From assembly GCA_038030265.1 (NCBI GenBank), contig CM075941.1, positions 44,144,164 to 44,208,163 on the forward strand: a stretch of DNA of 64,000 nt, in the 5' to 3' direction. The notes under the pieces are model-generated. The model was not told where the DNA came from. It was given only the letters and a program-made list of their open reading frames with translations, and did no database searches. A program made the translations under genes and the position numbers. This document shows, in pieces, positions 22,488 to 33,697 of this stretch. Origin of the DNA: Corythucha ciliata (lineage: Eukaryota; Arthropoda; Insecta; Hemiptera; Tingidae). Each line of letters begins with the position of its first letter. The first letter of the stretch is position 1.

Positions 22488-23791
22488 GGGGGCTGTCTAA
22501 AACTCAGATCTGCAGATCTCCGAGATTAACACATCGCATCTGCAGATCTGCAGATTAACACAAGAAAATCCGTAATTCAACGAAAACGGGACTATAATTG
22601 AAAAAGAAAGTTACAGTAGACCAATAATTGGCACAACATTGCCGATCGTATTTTGATGAGACAATAATAATAAGCAACTCACTCGATCAATCAGTTTTGC
22701 TTAATTCGTTCAGACTTAAATTGCATGCAGCAGCCAATCATACCCTTTACGAAAATTTGCAATTTTGACCCTTCCTTGACACTACAACTGGCACTTCCCC
22801 CCATAGCGTGTAGATGCATGCTTTTATGTATCTGCAGATCTGCACGCTACGGGGGGAAGTGCCAGTTGTATTGACAAGGAGGGGTCAAAATTGAGGCAAT
22901 TTTTCGTATATGGTATGATTGGCTGTAGTTTGCATTTTAAGGTTAAACAATTAACGCTAAGTGGCCGTTCTGCACACTTTTATGATTCTGCAGATCTGCA
23001 CGCTACGGGGGGAAGTGCCAGTTGTATTGACAAAGAGGGGCCAAAATTGACGCGAATCATCATAAATTGTACAATTAGCTCTAGTTTGCATTTTGAGGCT
23101 AAACAATTAACGCTAAGTGGCCGATCTGCACACTTTTATGATTCTGCAGATCTGCACGCTACGGGGGGAAGTGCCAGTTGTATTGACAAAGAGGGGTCAA
23201 AATTGACGCGAATCATCATAAATTGTTCGATTAGCTCTAGGGTGCATTTTGAGGCTGAACAATCAACGCTTAGAAGCCGATCTGTAGGCTTTTATGAATA
23301 TGCAGATCTGCATGCTACGGGGAGAAGAGCCAGTTGTATTGACAAGGAGGGGTCAAAATTGAGGAAAATTTTCGTAAATGGTATGGTTGGCTCCATTATG
23401 CATTTTGAGGCTGAACAATTAACGCAAAAAGGTCGATCTGCAGGCTTTTATGAATCTGCATATCTGCACGCTACGGGGGGAAGTGCCACTTGTACTGTCA
23501 AGGAAGGGTCAAAATTGAAACAAATTTTGGTAAATGGTATGATTGGCTGTTGCATGCAATTTAATTCTGAACGAATTAAGCAAAACTGATTGATCGAGTG
23601 AGTCGCTTATAATTATTATCTCATCAAAATACGATCGGCAATGTTGTGCCTATTATTGGTCTACTGTAACTTTCTTTTTCAATTATAGTCCCGTTTTCGT
23701 TGAATTACGGAATTTTAGGTGTTAATCTGCAGATATGCAGATGAGAGTTGTTAATCTAGCAGATCCGCAGATCTGCGTTTTAGACAGACCC
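22488..23791. mobile_element. TIR transposon with a tandem-repeat interior
   Basis: The ends begin GGGGGCTGTCTAAAACTCAG and, reverse-complemented, GGGTCTGTCTAAAACGCAG. Inverted arms of about 340 bp (22488-22830 and about 23440-23791) share long blocks such as GTAATTCAACGAAAACGGG, AAAGAAAGTTACAGTAGACC and ACGATCGGCAATGTTGTG. Flanking octamers ATCATTGT (22480-22487) and ATCATTTT (23792-23799) differ at one base and may be an 8-bp target duplication, as in hAT elements. The middle is a 156-bp tandem repeat. It encodes no transposase. Confidence 0.82.
22831..23550 (+). repeat. 156-bp tandem repeat, about 4.6 copies
   Basis: Copies begin with TCTGCAGATCTGCACGCTAC or close variants at 22831, 22987, 23143, 23299 and 23455, an exact period of 156 bp. 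Because 156 is 52 codons, one frame stays open through the array (22891-23589), but the product is a repeat read-through with no recognisable domain. The unit holds the palindrome CTGCAGATCTGCAG and a conserved GCTACGGGGGGAAGTGCCAG. The last copy is also part of the right inverted arm. Confidence 0.95.
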
Positions 23792-23799
23792 ATCATTTT

Positions 23800-24237
23800 T
23801 GAAATGACCTCGAGGCTGATTCTGTAACTTCAAGGTACTTAATTTCCTACCGTGTAAGTGAAAATTAACTCTACTGATTTGAAAAATACCCATCTTAGGC
23901 ATATCATATAACATCTTGTGAGCAACTGTTGGACAATAGCTACATTTGGCCCTGTACTACGTTAGCGTTTCGCTTCTTGAACGTTTTCAGCGGAAAACGC
24001 CCGTAGTTTTTATATCTGTGCACTGTGCTGTGCGTTTTCGATGAATATCACGCGCCCGCTACAAACGCTGTTGGTGAAAATCCAAGGCAGCGTTATGGCG
24101 GTGGTTCTGCTGACGCAATGAGGTTTGCTCGACAATACAAAAAAAAGGCATGGGCTCTGAACTCGTAGGGGGACTGTAGAATATCTAACGGGCCGCGCGC
24201 TTCGTCTACAAACCCCTTGACGAGCAAATACGCGACC
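23800..24237. other. Non-coding, no gene
   Basis: No supported coding sequence or repeat recognised. Confidence 0.4.
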
Positions 24238-24239
24238 TA

Positions 24240-25489
24240 GTACGGTGCAATTAGTAAAAAAAAAAACGGCCCAACCTCAACATCCAATGTGAGGTTCCCT
24301 TCAACGCCAAATTGTTCCTCACAACCCACAAAATATTGATTGATAAAAAGTTCCACCATTTGGAGCTATGGGTTTGGGTGGGAGGGGGTAACAGGTTATC
24401 AAATTCTTATTTTGTTCCAGTATTTCTCAAATATTTCGATATCTATGAGGTTTAGCGTGAAAATGAGCGTTTACAAAAATAATCTTCATCAAATTGCCCA
24501 CAAGAATGATCCCCGAGATAATCTTACTTAAGTGAACGGTTTGAGAGTTACGGCGGGTGTAGTAGTAAACATTTTTCGTATTTCGACGTTTTTTGTCGAA
24601 AAAACTGGCATAAGGAAACTTTTCGTTTTTTGCATGATTGAGTTTTGTAAAATCAAATTGCAATTTCAGTGGACGGTAGAATGTTGGTAATATTCCGTTG
24701 AAGGGTCAAAAACCTCCCTTTCTTCTCAAGGGGCGCTACTTTTTAAGGGATGTACCTATAAGCTTCCTTTGGCCTAGGAGGCCATCCTACATATACAAGG
24801 TGGATCCGTATTACTGAGACAAAAAATTTTGGGTGAAACTACGTCTAAAGCCTAGTAAAATGCCACTTCCAGACAGGTCCTATCTACAGGGTGTTCCAGG
24901 AGGAAACGACAATACTTCCACATGTTGTACTACTAAGTAGGGCGAACCAAAATGACTATATGGACATAGGGTCGGAAACGCTTTGTTTTAGAGTTACAGG
25001 GAATTTAGTGCTTTTTAAGCCAAATCACCTCTTTTCCACAAAAAGCTGTCTTAACGGACTAACCGTTCAACATAGAACAAAATAAACTTCATTTCTGAAA
25101 AGAGCACAAAATTTAACTTTGGAAAAATCAGGAATAACACATTAAAATCGTCTTTATGTACGTTTAGTTATTTTTGGAAAAATCGAAAAAGTGTTACGTG
25201 AATTTTCGTGTTTCTTTCAGAGGCGAATTTCGCTCAATCTTCAGTTGGTCGGGCATTGACCAATTATTGTAAAAACATGCCCATTATGTGAGCTTTCAAT
25301 TGACGTAAGAAAATTGAAAATCGGTTGAATTTTTACTGAGATATGACACGAAAGGTTCGTGTCATATGGAAGTATTGTCGTTTCCTCCTGGAACACCCTG
25401 TAGATCCATTCAAGATTTATGATGGTTGAAGGGAAACTTTCACTTTGGATGTTGAGGTTGGGCCGTTTTTTTGACTAATTGCACCGTAC
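24240..25489. mobile_element. TA-flanked TIR element (Tc1/mariner-like MITE), 1.25 kb
   Basis: The ends are GTACGGTGCAATTAGT followed by an A-run and CGGCCCAACCTCAACATCCA. The right end is the inverted copy. The element is flanked by TA on both sides (24238-24239, 25490-25491). No transposase. It contains a second, nested TIR element at 24887-25400. Confidence 0.75.
24887..25400. mobile_element. Nested TA-flanked MITE, CAGGGTGTTCC ends, 514 bp
   Basis: Inverted ends CAGGGTGTTCCAGGAGGAAA continue into CGACAATACTTCCA, about 36 bp, flanked by TA (24885-24886, 25401-25402). CAGGGTGTTCC tips are common in mariner-type MITEs. It interrupts the older GTACGGTGC element. Confidence 0.8.
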
Positions 25490-25491
25490 TA

Positions 25492-26100
25492 ATCGGGTCC
25501 CAGGCCCGGAGACTCCGGGTGAAAACCGGAAATCTGGTAAACCTTTCACATACTGAGCCTGAGTGTTAAGAGCACAGTTCAAAAGCAGCGAAATAAATTC
25601 CAACAAATGTACAAAGATCATTAAAAATAGGGCGCCTGGAAAAGGTGGTGACATCCTAGACGGTTTCTGCAATCCACTGGAGCCGTCAGCACCTACACCG
25701 TCCCTTAATAGACGTCACCCCACCGATTCAACATGCTCGGGGACAAATCAAGTGGCATTTAATCCCCCGCCCTAGCTACACCACTATACGCTTATTTTTA
25801 AAGCGACAAATTACCAATAAGAAAGTGACAAAAGACATACCTTCCGAGAGGCCGGCGTCAACAAAAAATGCACGAGTATGACTACAACCTTTTCAGAGTA
25901 TAACCGCACAGCTTGATAAGTCGTGTAATGCCCTGGCTCAATGCAGCCGAGAAATGCTAACGTACTCCTTGGGGCGGATAAATTCCTTGATTTTCCCTAT
26001 AAATTTTATTAGGAAGTTTTAAATAAAAACACACACACAGTTTAAGTCCACACAAGTACATATTTACAATATTCTGGAGCCGATTGGTGGTGGGGTCCAA
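25492..26100. other. Intergenic, MED18 3' flank
   Basis: No gene. A minus-strand AATAAA (TTTATT at about 26006-26011) lies about 90 bp beyond the MED18 stop and is its likely poly(A) signal. Confidence 0.45.
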
Positions 26101-26968
26101 CTAAGGCCCCAAACCAGACGGCAGTCTTTTATAGTCGATTTTGTCGAGTATGACCAAGGGGCGAAGCTGTTCAGCGAAAGTTCTCATGTCGTCGGCAATT
26201 GCGTCCTGACCACTGGGGGCTAAAACGCTTAGTTCAACTAAATAGGATTGCGAGATGGGTTCCATGTTGTCAAGTTGTTTGGCTTGACCCATCTGAAATG
26301 TTTTGGGGTTCATTAGTTGAACTTCTGTTGCTCTTGTGTGTGTGTGTGAGGGGGGGGGAGGTCTTACTTTGAATATTTTAGACACGGTGATCTTCATACG
26401 ACCCTTGCGGAACATGTAACCACGGGCGATGTACTCGAAATCCATGCGACAGCCCATTTCTGTTAAAAATTCAACGACGGTTGAACTCGTCCCAATGTCG
26501 ATACTGCTCCGCACGATTGTTGGCCGCGATTTGTCACCTGTTGGACCCAAGAATTATTTGCTAAAAATTGGGTGAGGGGATGGACTTAGCAGCTTGTTGT
26601 GAGTCATACCAGTCCCTTCGGGTTGCCCGATATAACGCAGTTGCCACGGCATTTCAGGATAGCGTATGGAACGACGAACTCTAAGGAATAATGGTTGGCT
26701 ACTCCCACTATCCAAATTCACTAAAACAGCGAATAAACGGTCCCAGTGAATCGTTGAAACTTGAGTGATCGGGAAGGGGCCGTAGCTTACATATACTGAA
26801 ACACATTTCGTGGTCTTGAAACGGTTCCGCCCCAGTGTCGACGTTGTCGCACAGGCCTCGCAGCCTATGAAGAAGTACTTCGACTGAGGCGTCGAGAATG
26901 CTTCCCTGGAGCAAGTACTCCTGGTTGGGGATAATGTTGCCTTTAAGGGCAGTCGATAGACTGTCCAT
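26101..26968 (-). CDS. MED18: Mediator complex subunit 18
   Basis: The CDS is complement(join(26101..26292, 26368..26537, 26610..26720, 26797..26968)), 214 residues (human 208); all four exons keep phase. MED18 is part of the Mediator head module (with MED20 and MED8/17) and helps RNA polymerase II initiation and termination in the nucleus. Recognised blocks in order: NQEYLLQGSILDASVEVLLH, HRLRGLCDN, QDHEMCF, FLRVRRSIRYP, WQLRYIGQPEGTG, VEFLTEMGCRMDFEYIARGY, MFRKGRMKITVSKIFK, SYLVELSVLAPSGQDAIADD, MRTFAEQLRPLVILDKIDYK. These run along the whole family. Start at the first Met upstream of the conserved block. The intron after the third exon has a (GT)n/G-run. No defects seen. Confidence 0.95.
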
Positions 26969-26999
26969 TGCAGTGACAATGGGCTGCGACCAATCTTGC

Positions 27000-27930
27000 T
27001 GTGTAGTTAAAACAAATTGATGCCAAAATATAAAGATCTAGTGTATTTAATTTTACTCACACTCAATTTTGAGTCCATTTTATCAGTAATTGTCAAAAAA
27101 GTCAAAATCGAAGTTTTTCCGGGCCGCTGTCCCTCGGCAGGTTACTACAAGGTTTGAATTTTAAGGGCAACAAAAAGGTGCCCTTTGTAAACAAAAGGGC
27201 TTTCTGGAATTGATTCCTTTGTTATGTTAGCCCTAATAGTTTAGTCATTTTTATAAGGATTCTACTAAATTAAATCAAATTCATTTCGAACGTTTTGTTC
27301 CGGCCGGGTGCTGCCCTCCACATTCACCAAAGCATATCACCGAAAAAACCGTACGTTACCCCCACCTCACTACTAAAATGGCCGTCTCGAATGTTGTTTA
27401 AAGTTAATCGTTTCACGGTCCCTTTGTACAGTTTTTTTCCCACCGTCTACAACAAGCCCTTCGGTGCCCTTCGGGTTATTCCCCTTAGCATCTTCCCTAT
27501 AAATTCCTACCTTTGAGTGCCCTTAAAACGGTCAAAACAACTTTTTGTTTGGGAACGTTGTGTGTTTTACTTTCGTTCGACTCCCCCCCCACTATCCGAA
27601 CCCCTCGCCGCCTTCTCACAAAGTCATTTTAAAACGCGGCAGAGTCTTGTATACCCAAGAGAGACACCGATGGACGGTTTCCCGGTTGATGCGATCAATC
27701 CACCAGTTCGAAGGTTTTCCGATTGATTCGCGGTCTCTTTGTGTGGGTGTGTGTGTGTGTCCCTCAGTTTGATTTGTATGTGGGAATTAGTCAGTTTGTA
27801 CTACCCCGAGCGGGTGTTGGCGAATGACGGGGAAGTTGTCGAAGTTTCTGTCCAGAGGGGACGGCCACTTTGACGTGAAGTGCGGAGTATGCAAAGGGGT
27901 CTGATCGGGTGGTTGTGAGCATCCTACGCC
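27000..27930. other. Intergenic between divergent genes
   Basis: Shared upstream region of MED18 (minus) and the small plus-strand gene at 27935. No convincing exon. It contains a (GT)n stretch at about 27739-27762. Promoter elements were not identified. Confidence 0.4.
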
Positions 27931-27934
27931 AGTC

Positions 27935-28218
27935 ATGTCGGCTAAAAAGAAGGTGAGTTCTCGATTTGTAATCATTTTTTTGTGGGTGTCTTTTTCTAGT
28001 ACTGTCGTGTCGTTAAAGCCTACAGATTCCAACAGGGTAATTCAGACAATCTTTCAGGTGATACCGCTTCCATTTTAAAATTGTCGCCCCTTCTTGTGTC
28101 CGAGCGGTCAGCTCAGGGGCGACTTGGTCGACGTGTCACTTTCGTGGACACTCCTGCACTGTATGACGAAAATGACTGGAGGGTTACACGGTTTAAGAGC
28201 TCCCAGTCTGTATCGTAA
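27935..28218 (+). CDS. Putative small two-exon gene with an RVTF motif, function unknown
   Basis: Exons 27935..27952 (MSAKKK, with donor AAG|GTGAGT) and 28000..28218 (acceptor TTTTTCTAG) join in phase to a 78-residue basic protein ending at TAA. It contains GRRVTFVDTPALYDENDW. RVTF fits the RVxF docking motif of protein phosphatase 1 regulators; this is only a motif match. I do not recognise the family. Good splice sites and a codon mix like that of the neighbouring genes support it. Alternatively MSAKKK is the first exon of the Polycomb-like gene 7.9 kb downstream, since both ends are phase 0. Confidence 0.4.
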
Positions 28219-29164
28219 TTTATTTCCCCTGCACATCGGCAACTATTAGCTGAAGTTCAACCCCACCCAGAAACTTTCAAACGTGATTGAACCCCTCAAA
28301 GTAAACAGTTCACTTTGACGTGGTCTGACTACAATGAACGCGCAACAGGAGCAAGGAGCCGACAAGTATTCGTTATCCTCTGGAATGACCCGACCCCAAT
28401 CTTATAGCGAAGGACATTTAGCACCTCACCACCCCAGTGGGGGTTGACGCGTAGCAACTATTGGATCCGAAGCCGTCCCCCCCCCCTCAATTTGTCCCGC
28501 AGGTCAGTTTAAAAGGATTCAACAAGCTCAGGCTATTAATGAAGGTATTGACGAGGGAAATATGGACGTTGGTGGAACAATGAGACTTGATGGTTCAGTT
28601 GACCACCTTTCATAATGGTCGGACCAGTTGCGTACCTGATGTGGCCTACCACTTGGGATTGGCGTGTGACAACCTCCGAGAGTCCTCTCGCTCAGAAGAA
28701 TTGCCACAGGGAAGTCCCAAGTCTCTTTGGGTGGAGGCAGGGCCGTTTTGTGGGGGGGGGGGTAGGCCCGCCTTGGGGCCCCGACCCATAAAGGGGGAGG
28801 CCCGGCTTGGAGTAAAAATAATCGTTCAGGAGTCACACTCGGCTTAATTTTTACAATTTTGAGGCACTTCTGTTGAAACGATTAAAAATCGTGTTCGAAA
28901 ATGCCCAAGCCCAGAAAATAATGATTTTTAATGGAGAGAAAATCCGGGAAATTTGGATTTTACAGTGCTAAAAATCCGAATGATTTGGTTTTTGAAGAAT
29001 TCAGCCCCACGAAATTTGCTTTTCCAACCATGAAAATCCGCGAAATTGACTTTGAAGGCGCCTTATTCACAAAAAGGGGTCTAATCCAGGAAATAAAGCT
29101 TAAAAAAGGCAGAATAGCGGCAAAATTTGGGCCAACTTCAAATGTGCCTTAAAATATTCCTTTT
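28219..29164. other. Non-coding or unresolved, one possible exon
   Basis: After a plausible acceptor CCCGCAG at 28502 an open segment (about 28503-28613) reads QFKRIQQAQAINEGIDEG and ends at TAA. I could not link it in phase to another exon. 28736-28810 is very GC-rich (CAGGGCCG, a G10 run, then GGCCC) and looks like a transposon tip. 28930-29150 has AAAATCCG(C/G)GAAATT units like array family B. Confidence 0.3.
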
Positions 29165-29540
29165 GATGCATACTTCCAGGATTCGAAGAGTCCGCAAAGA
29201 TTCGGGGTGGCAAACATCCTTGTAACGGGGGGTAGACGTTGGCCAACTCATCGCTATAAGGGGTGGAGCAATTTGCCCAAACGGGGTGTCTAATCCTATG
29301 TAGTTTTGTGTGCCGAGTTGATAAAAATCAACCACAAGTCCGTGCGACGATTATTTCTCGAGTTACTACGTACATTGTACCAAATAACTTGGCTTCTGGC
29401 TTGAGTATTCCCAAAAAATCCTCACATCCAACGATTAGTAATATAGTTGACGTAGATGTGATTTATGAAGTAGTTTTTGGCGCTCAATCGAATCCATGGT
29501 GGCTCGTTTCTCTGTGATCAATATTCTTTGAGTTACTAGT
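29165..29540 (-). repeat. Inverted copy of the repeat at 21935-22310
   Basis: See the partner entry. The shared blocks run in reverse order here. The copies differ at many positions, so the duplication is old. Confidence 0.75.
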
Positions 29541-30299
29541 CCAGTTTAGGGGATTAAAATACCGCAGTTACCATCATAGGAGACGAGAATTCCAAGTTCA
29601 ATTCCAAAAATATCACTTTCTGGGGAGAAAATTGTCAGTTACTTGACGGAAATTCCGACCTAGAATGCATACAAGACAGTTATACAGCAGGGATGTTGGG
29701 TTTTGACGGTTTCTGGGGTCGAATTGACGATTTACCTCGTGTTGAGCTACCGAGTTCTCTTTCTGGGGGCTCATCCCCGAATATAAGCCTACAACTTGAC
29801 TTCCCACGTCAAGCTGCCCACCCAAAGGCTGGCTACAACCCTGCCGTGAACTAAGTTTGAGAAGTTTTATCCGCGATTAGCGTTTTATTAACTTCAGTTG
29901 TGAATGAGCATTTTGGGAGAAAGCATCCCTCAAGGAGTCCATACACGCACAATAAATGTGTGCAATATTTTGACGTTTTCCCTACACCTGGGCCAACCCA
30001 GGGCCAGGGCCCGCGCTTCAGCGGGCCTGTAAAGTGGCCCGCGCTTCAGCGGGCCTTTAAAGTGGCCCGCTGAGCCTTTCACTATGTCCCACCCGTGGTC
30101 TGTGAGGTGGTAAATTATCATTCAACGTTGGATTTGTTTTCTACAAAAAGTTTATAAGCGAGGCATTAGCCCTGCCTGTGCCTAAACGCTTTAGGAGAAT
30201 GACGACACAGAGGACGGCAGAAAGGAATGAACCAAAGTCACGCACAGACTTAGTGAACTAAACAAAAGAAAAGTGCTTGGGAAAGTGCTAATATTCGTG
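29541..30299. other. Non-coding; short GC-rich tandem duplication
   Basis: At about 30008-30070 a unit of about 28 bp containing GGCCCGCGCTTCAGCGGGCC and TTTAAAGTG is repeated two to three times; each unit can fold as a hairpin. GGCTGGCTACAACCCTG near 29830-29846 resembles a TIR tip. No gene. Confidence 0.5.
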
Positions 30300-32630
30300 C
30301 TCAAAATTGGGGAAAAACTCTAATTCGAGGTTTCTCGATCCAACTTAATGAAGACCAAAATTGAAAATAACGCTAACTTGGGGCAGGCATTAAGATAAAT
30401 GGATAATTCACGGCTGAAATTGAGAAAAATATCCGATTCAGAAGTGACAGAGTGACACATCTGACATAAGAAAGAAAAAGTTAAAACTCATGGCTAAAAT
30501 TAAGAAAAATACATACCTAGCTAATTCACGGATGTAACGTTACTTCACGGCTAAAACTAAGAAAAGGCGCTGAAATCGCGGATAAAGTGTTAAAAAAAAG
30601 CAGTAATTCGAGGTTAAAATTACGAAAACATAAGCTCTCGGCTTATTCACAACGCAAGTTCGTGGCTCAATTTGAAACGAAGCGCTAATTCATGGCTAAA
30701 AGTAAAAGCAATCGCTAATTCGCGTAAAAATTTAAGAAAAAGTGCTAATTCGCGGATAAAATTGGGAAAAATCTCTAGTGGCTAAAATCACTATATTCAC
30801 GACTAAAGTGGAGAAAATCGCTAATTCCTTGCTAAAATAGGAAAAATCGCTAATTCCTAGCTAAAATGGGAAAAATAGCTAATTACTTGCTAAAATGTGG
30901 AAAACCTGCTAATTCGCGGTTAAATTTGAGAAAAAGTCAATTCGCGGCTTCTGAAGGTCGTGGCTGAAAGTGAATAAATGCGCTGATCCACGGCTAAATA
31001 TGCGCTAATTTGCTGATAAAATTCTGAAAAAAAGCGTTAATTCGAGGCGACAATTTGGAAACAAAACTCTCATTCACGGCTCGCTAGGGGGCTTAAATTA
31101 GGTAAAATCGCTAATTTACGGCTAAAATAAAGAAAAATGGCTATTTAAGGGGATAAATTGAGAACATTTGCTAAATTCATTGAGTTGCGGTTTCCGGAGG
31201 CATCTTCGTGGCTAAAATATGAAAATAGTGCCGATTAAAGGGTAAAATTGGGGAAAGTCGGTTATTAGCGGATCAAATCAGGAAAAAAAAAAAAAAAAAA
31301 TCATGGCTAGAAAAATCGCTAATTCGCGGCTGTAATGGAGACAAATCGCTAAGTCGCGGCTAAAATGGAGACAAATTGCTAATTCGCCGATGAAATTGAG
31401 AAGAAGTGGTTACGTGGGGGAAAAACGCTAATTCGCTCCTGAAGGCAACTTCATAAGGAGGCGTTGGTTAAAGATTCACTCGGGGCGCCAAATGTCCAAT
31501 TGGTGGCAATGAACTAGTCCGGGGCACATTTTTGTGCAAATGGAAAAACGCTATTATACTGTCGTTATCTAATGTCATTGGAATTATTGAACAGGTTGTG
31601 CCCGAGGTCAGTAAAGCTGTAGTAGCACTTTAACCGATCCTAAAAACAAATCCACATGAATTTTGTGCTATTTTTGAACCTTTTCGTGCCATCCATTACA
31701 AAGTTTGAGCTCAACCGGGAAATGACCCAAAATTACGTTTTTCACAACTTGACCCCCTAGTAGCACTTCAACAAAGGTAAAAAAACAACAAAAGCGCACG
31801 AATTGTGTTGCTATTTGCGAGCCATTCTGTGCGATACTTTAAAAATGTTGAGCCCAACCAGAAATGACGCAAAATTACGATTTTCGAAGACTGGAATTTT
31901 GTGCTTTTTTAAAGCCTTTTTGAGTCAAAACGTTCTTGAGGCCAACAAGAAAAGGCCCAATATGGCCTGTGGCCCAATATGGGTGTGGTTTCACAAAAAG
32001 GGTCAAAAATAACACAAATTTCCTGTGAATTTGTTTTACTTAGCTTTACTGACCTCAAAATCCGCGGCTTAAATTATGAAATAAATTGGTGCTAAAATTG
32101 AGAAAAAGTGCTAATGCTTGGGACAAATTAAGGAAAGCCCTCGCGGTTACAGTTAAGATAAAACGCTAATTCACGGATGTATTTGATAAAGTTCGCCACT
32201 ATAGTTGACAAAACGCACTTATTCCCAGCAAAAAAGGAGAAAAATGTTATTTCGTGGATCTATTGCACAAAATCGCTACTAAAAACGCTACTTCTTATCT
32301 ACGAAAATTGAGAACATTTTAAAGCGCTAATTCGCCGATAAAATTGAGAGAAATCAGTTACCTATTTGCTGAAATAAAAAAAAAAAAAGATAGCCAAACG
32401 CTAAATTGCTGCCAAAATGTTTGAACATCGCTGATTTGCAGCTAAAATTGAGAAAAACTTTAATTCGCAGCTGTTATGTAGAAAAATTTCCAATTTGAGG
32501 CAAAAATTGAGAAAAATGGCCAATTCACGGATTGAATTGAGAAAAAACGCTCATTTGTAGCTGTAAAACGCTAATTTGCGGCTAAAATAATCAATATAAA
32601 CGTTAATTTGCCGTTAAGCTTGGGTGCCAG
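30300..32630 (-). repeat. Degenerate tandem array, family A, reverse orientation
   Basis: Here the plus strand reads AAAATTGAGAAAAA(T)CGCTAATTCGCGGCT, the reverse complement of the family A unit. It is interrupted by about 550 bp of unrelated sequence (about 31480-32040) in which a block with TAGTAGCACTT, AATGACCCAAAATTACG and related strings is duplicated. No open frame. Confidence 0.85.
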
Positions 32631-33420
32631 ATCCGCGAAATTCGGACTTCGAAAAATCCCAACCAGTGGAATGGCTTTTTTAAAGGACTTAAACCCGTCA
32701 AGTGACTTTTTTGATTACTAATATTATCTCGTGAAATTAGACTTTTTAATTGATCAACCAAACATTTCCCAGCCAATGTCTGAGGGGGTCCTGGCCACCC
32801 CTTTGGCGGGCGCACCAATGAAAAAGGTCCCAAAACTTGTAACTTTGCTGGAGTTGAGACCCTAAACTTGCAATTCCGCCGAAATTAAGACCGGAAACTG
32901 TGAATTCCGCTGATATTCAGCCAGGAAACTTTTTTATTTCCGCTCAAATTTGGACCCGAATTTGCACACTCACAAATATTTAGCTCTAAATGTTGCAATT
33001 ACTTGGCTAGTCGGGACCAGCTTGCCCAGGGTTGACCAAAAAAAGGCTCAGAAAATGGCTATTTCGCGGTAAAACATAGTCCAGAAACTTGAAATTTTGT
33101 GAAAATAAATACCGAAAACTTCTAATTTAGCCACGAAACTCAAATTTAGCTAAAATAAAGACCTGTAACTTTCAAATTTCGAGTAAGTAAAGACCTGGAA
33201 CTTGCAATTTCACGAATATTCAGCTAGGAAACTTCCTATTTCGCGGTTATTTCGTTGCAATTTCGTGGCTACATAGTCAGACCTTGAGCGCGACGTCTAG
33301 ACCAGGTTTCGCAATTACTAAAAAAAGCCCAGAAAGTTGCAATTTCGCGAAAATAAAGATCAGAAACCATCAATTTTTAAATATTTATACCCGAAACTTG
33401 CAATTTCGTAGATGTCCACC
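32631..33420 (+). repeat. Degenerate tandem array, family D
   Basis: Units read approximately AACTTGCAATTTCGCGAA, then TATTNAGCC or AATTAAGACC, every 30-35 bp. A left-boundary block (GCGGGCGCACCAATGAAAAAGG then CCCCAAAAC-like sequence) resembles that at about 47455-47490, where the second family D array begins. Confidence 0.8.
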
Positions 33421-33697
33421 TACTATAGCCGTCCCCGGCCAAAACTCCTCCGAGGAAAGAGCACCTTCATCGTCACTCAAAGTGGGCGAAAATTACTGTT
33501 TTGCCTTGTCGTTTGTTTGGCTCTCCAAAACGGCCCAGTGAGGCCCGCCTGCGCCTGTGCGTCAAGACTCGTTCCTGGACTCCAGGACTGTCGATTGAGT
33601 GGTGAAGGGGAGGTTGCGGTCCGAAAACGTGCTGAAGCAGCCGAAAATTGGATTTTTTACCTGTTCAGCCGCGAATTACACCTCTACTACATTTTCT

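Noticed and set aside
22891..23589. A 232-codon open frame across the 156-bp repeats
   Set aside because: The unit is a multiple of three, so the frame stays open by itself. The product is a read-through of non-coding repeat including inverted-arm sequence.
28736..29846. CAGGGCCG at 28736 and CAACCCTG at 29846 as ends of one element
   Set aside because: Tips differ beyond the first few bases and the flanking octamers do not match.
30300..32630. Regular repeats considered as a CRISPR array
   Set aside because: Repeats are degenerate, spacers are not unique sequences of constant length, no cas genes, and the window is clearly from an animal genome.
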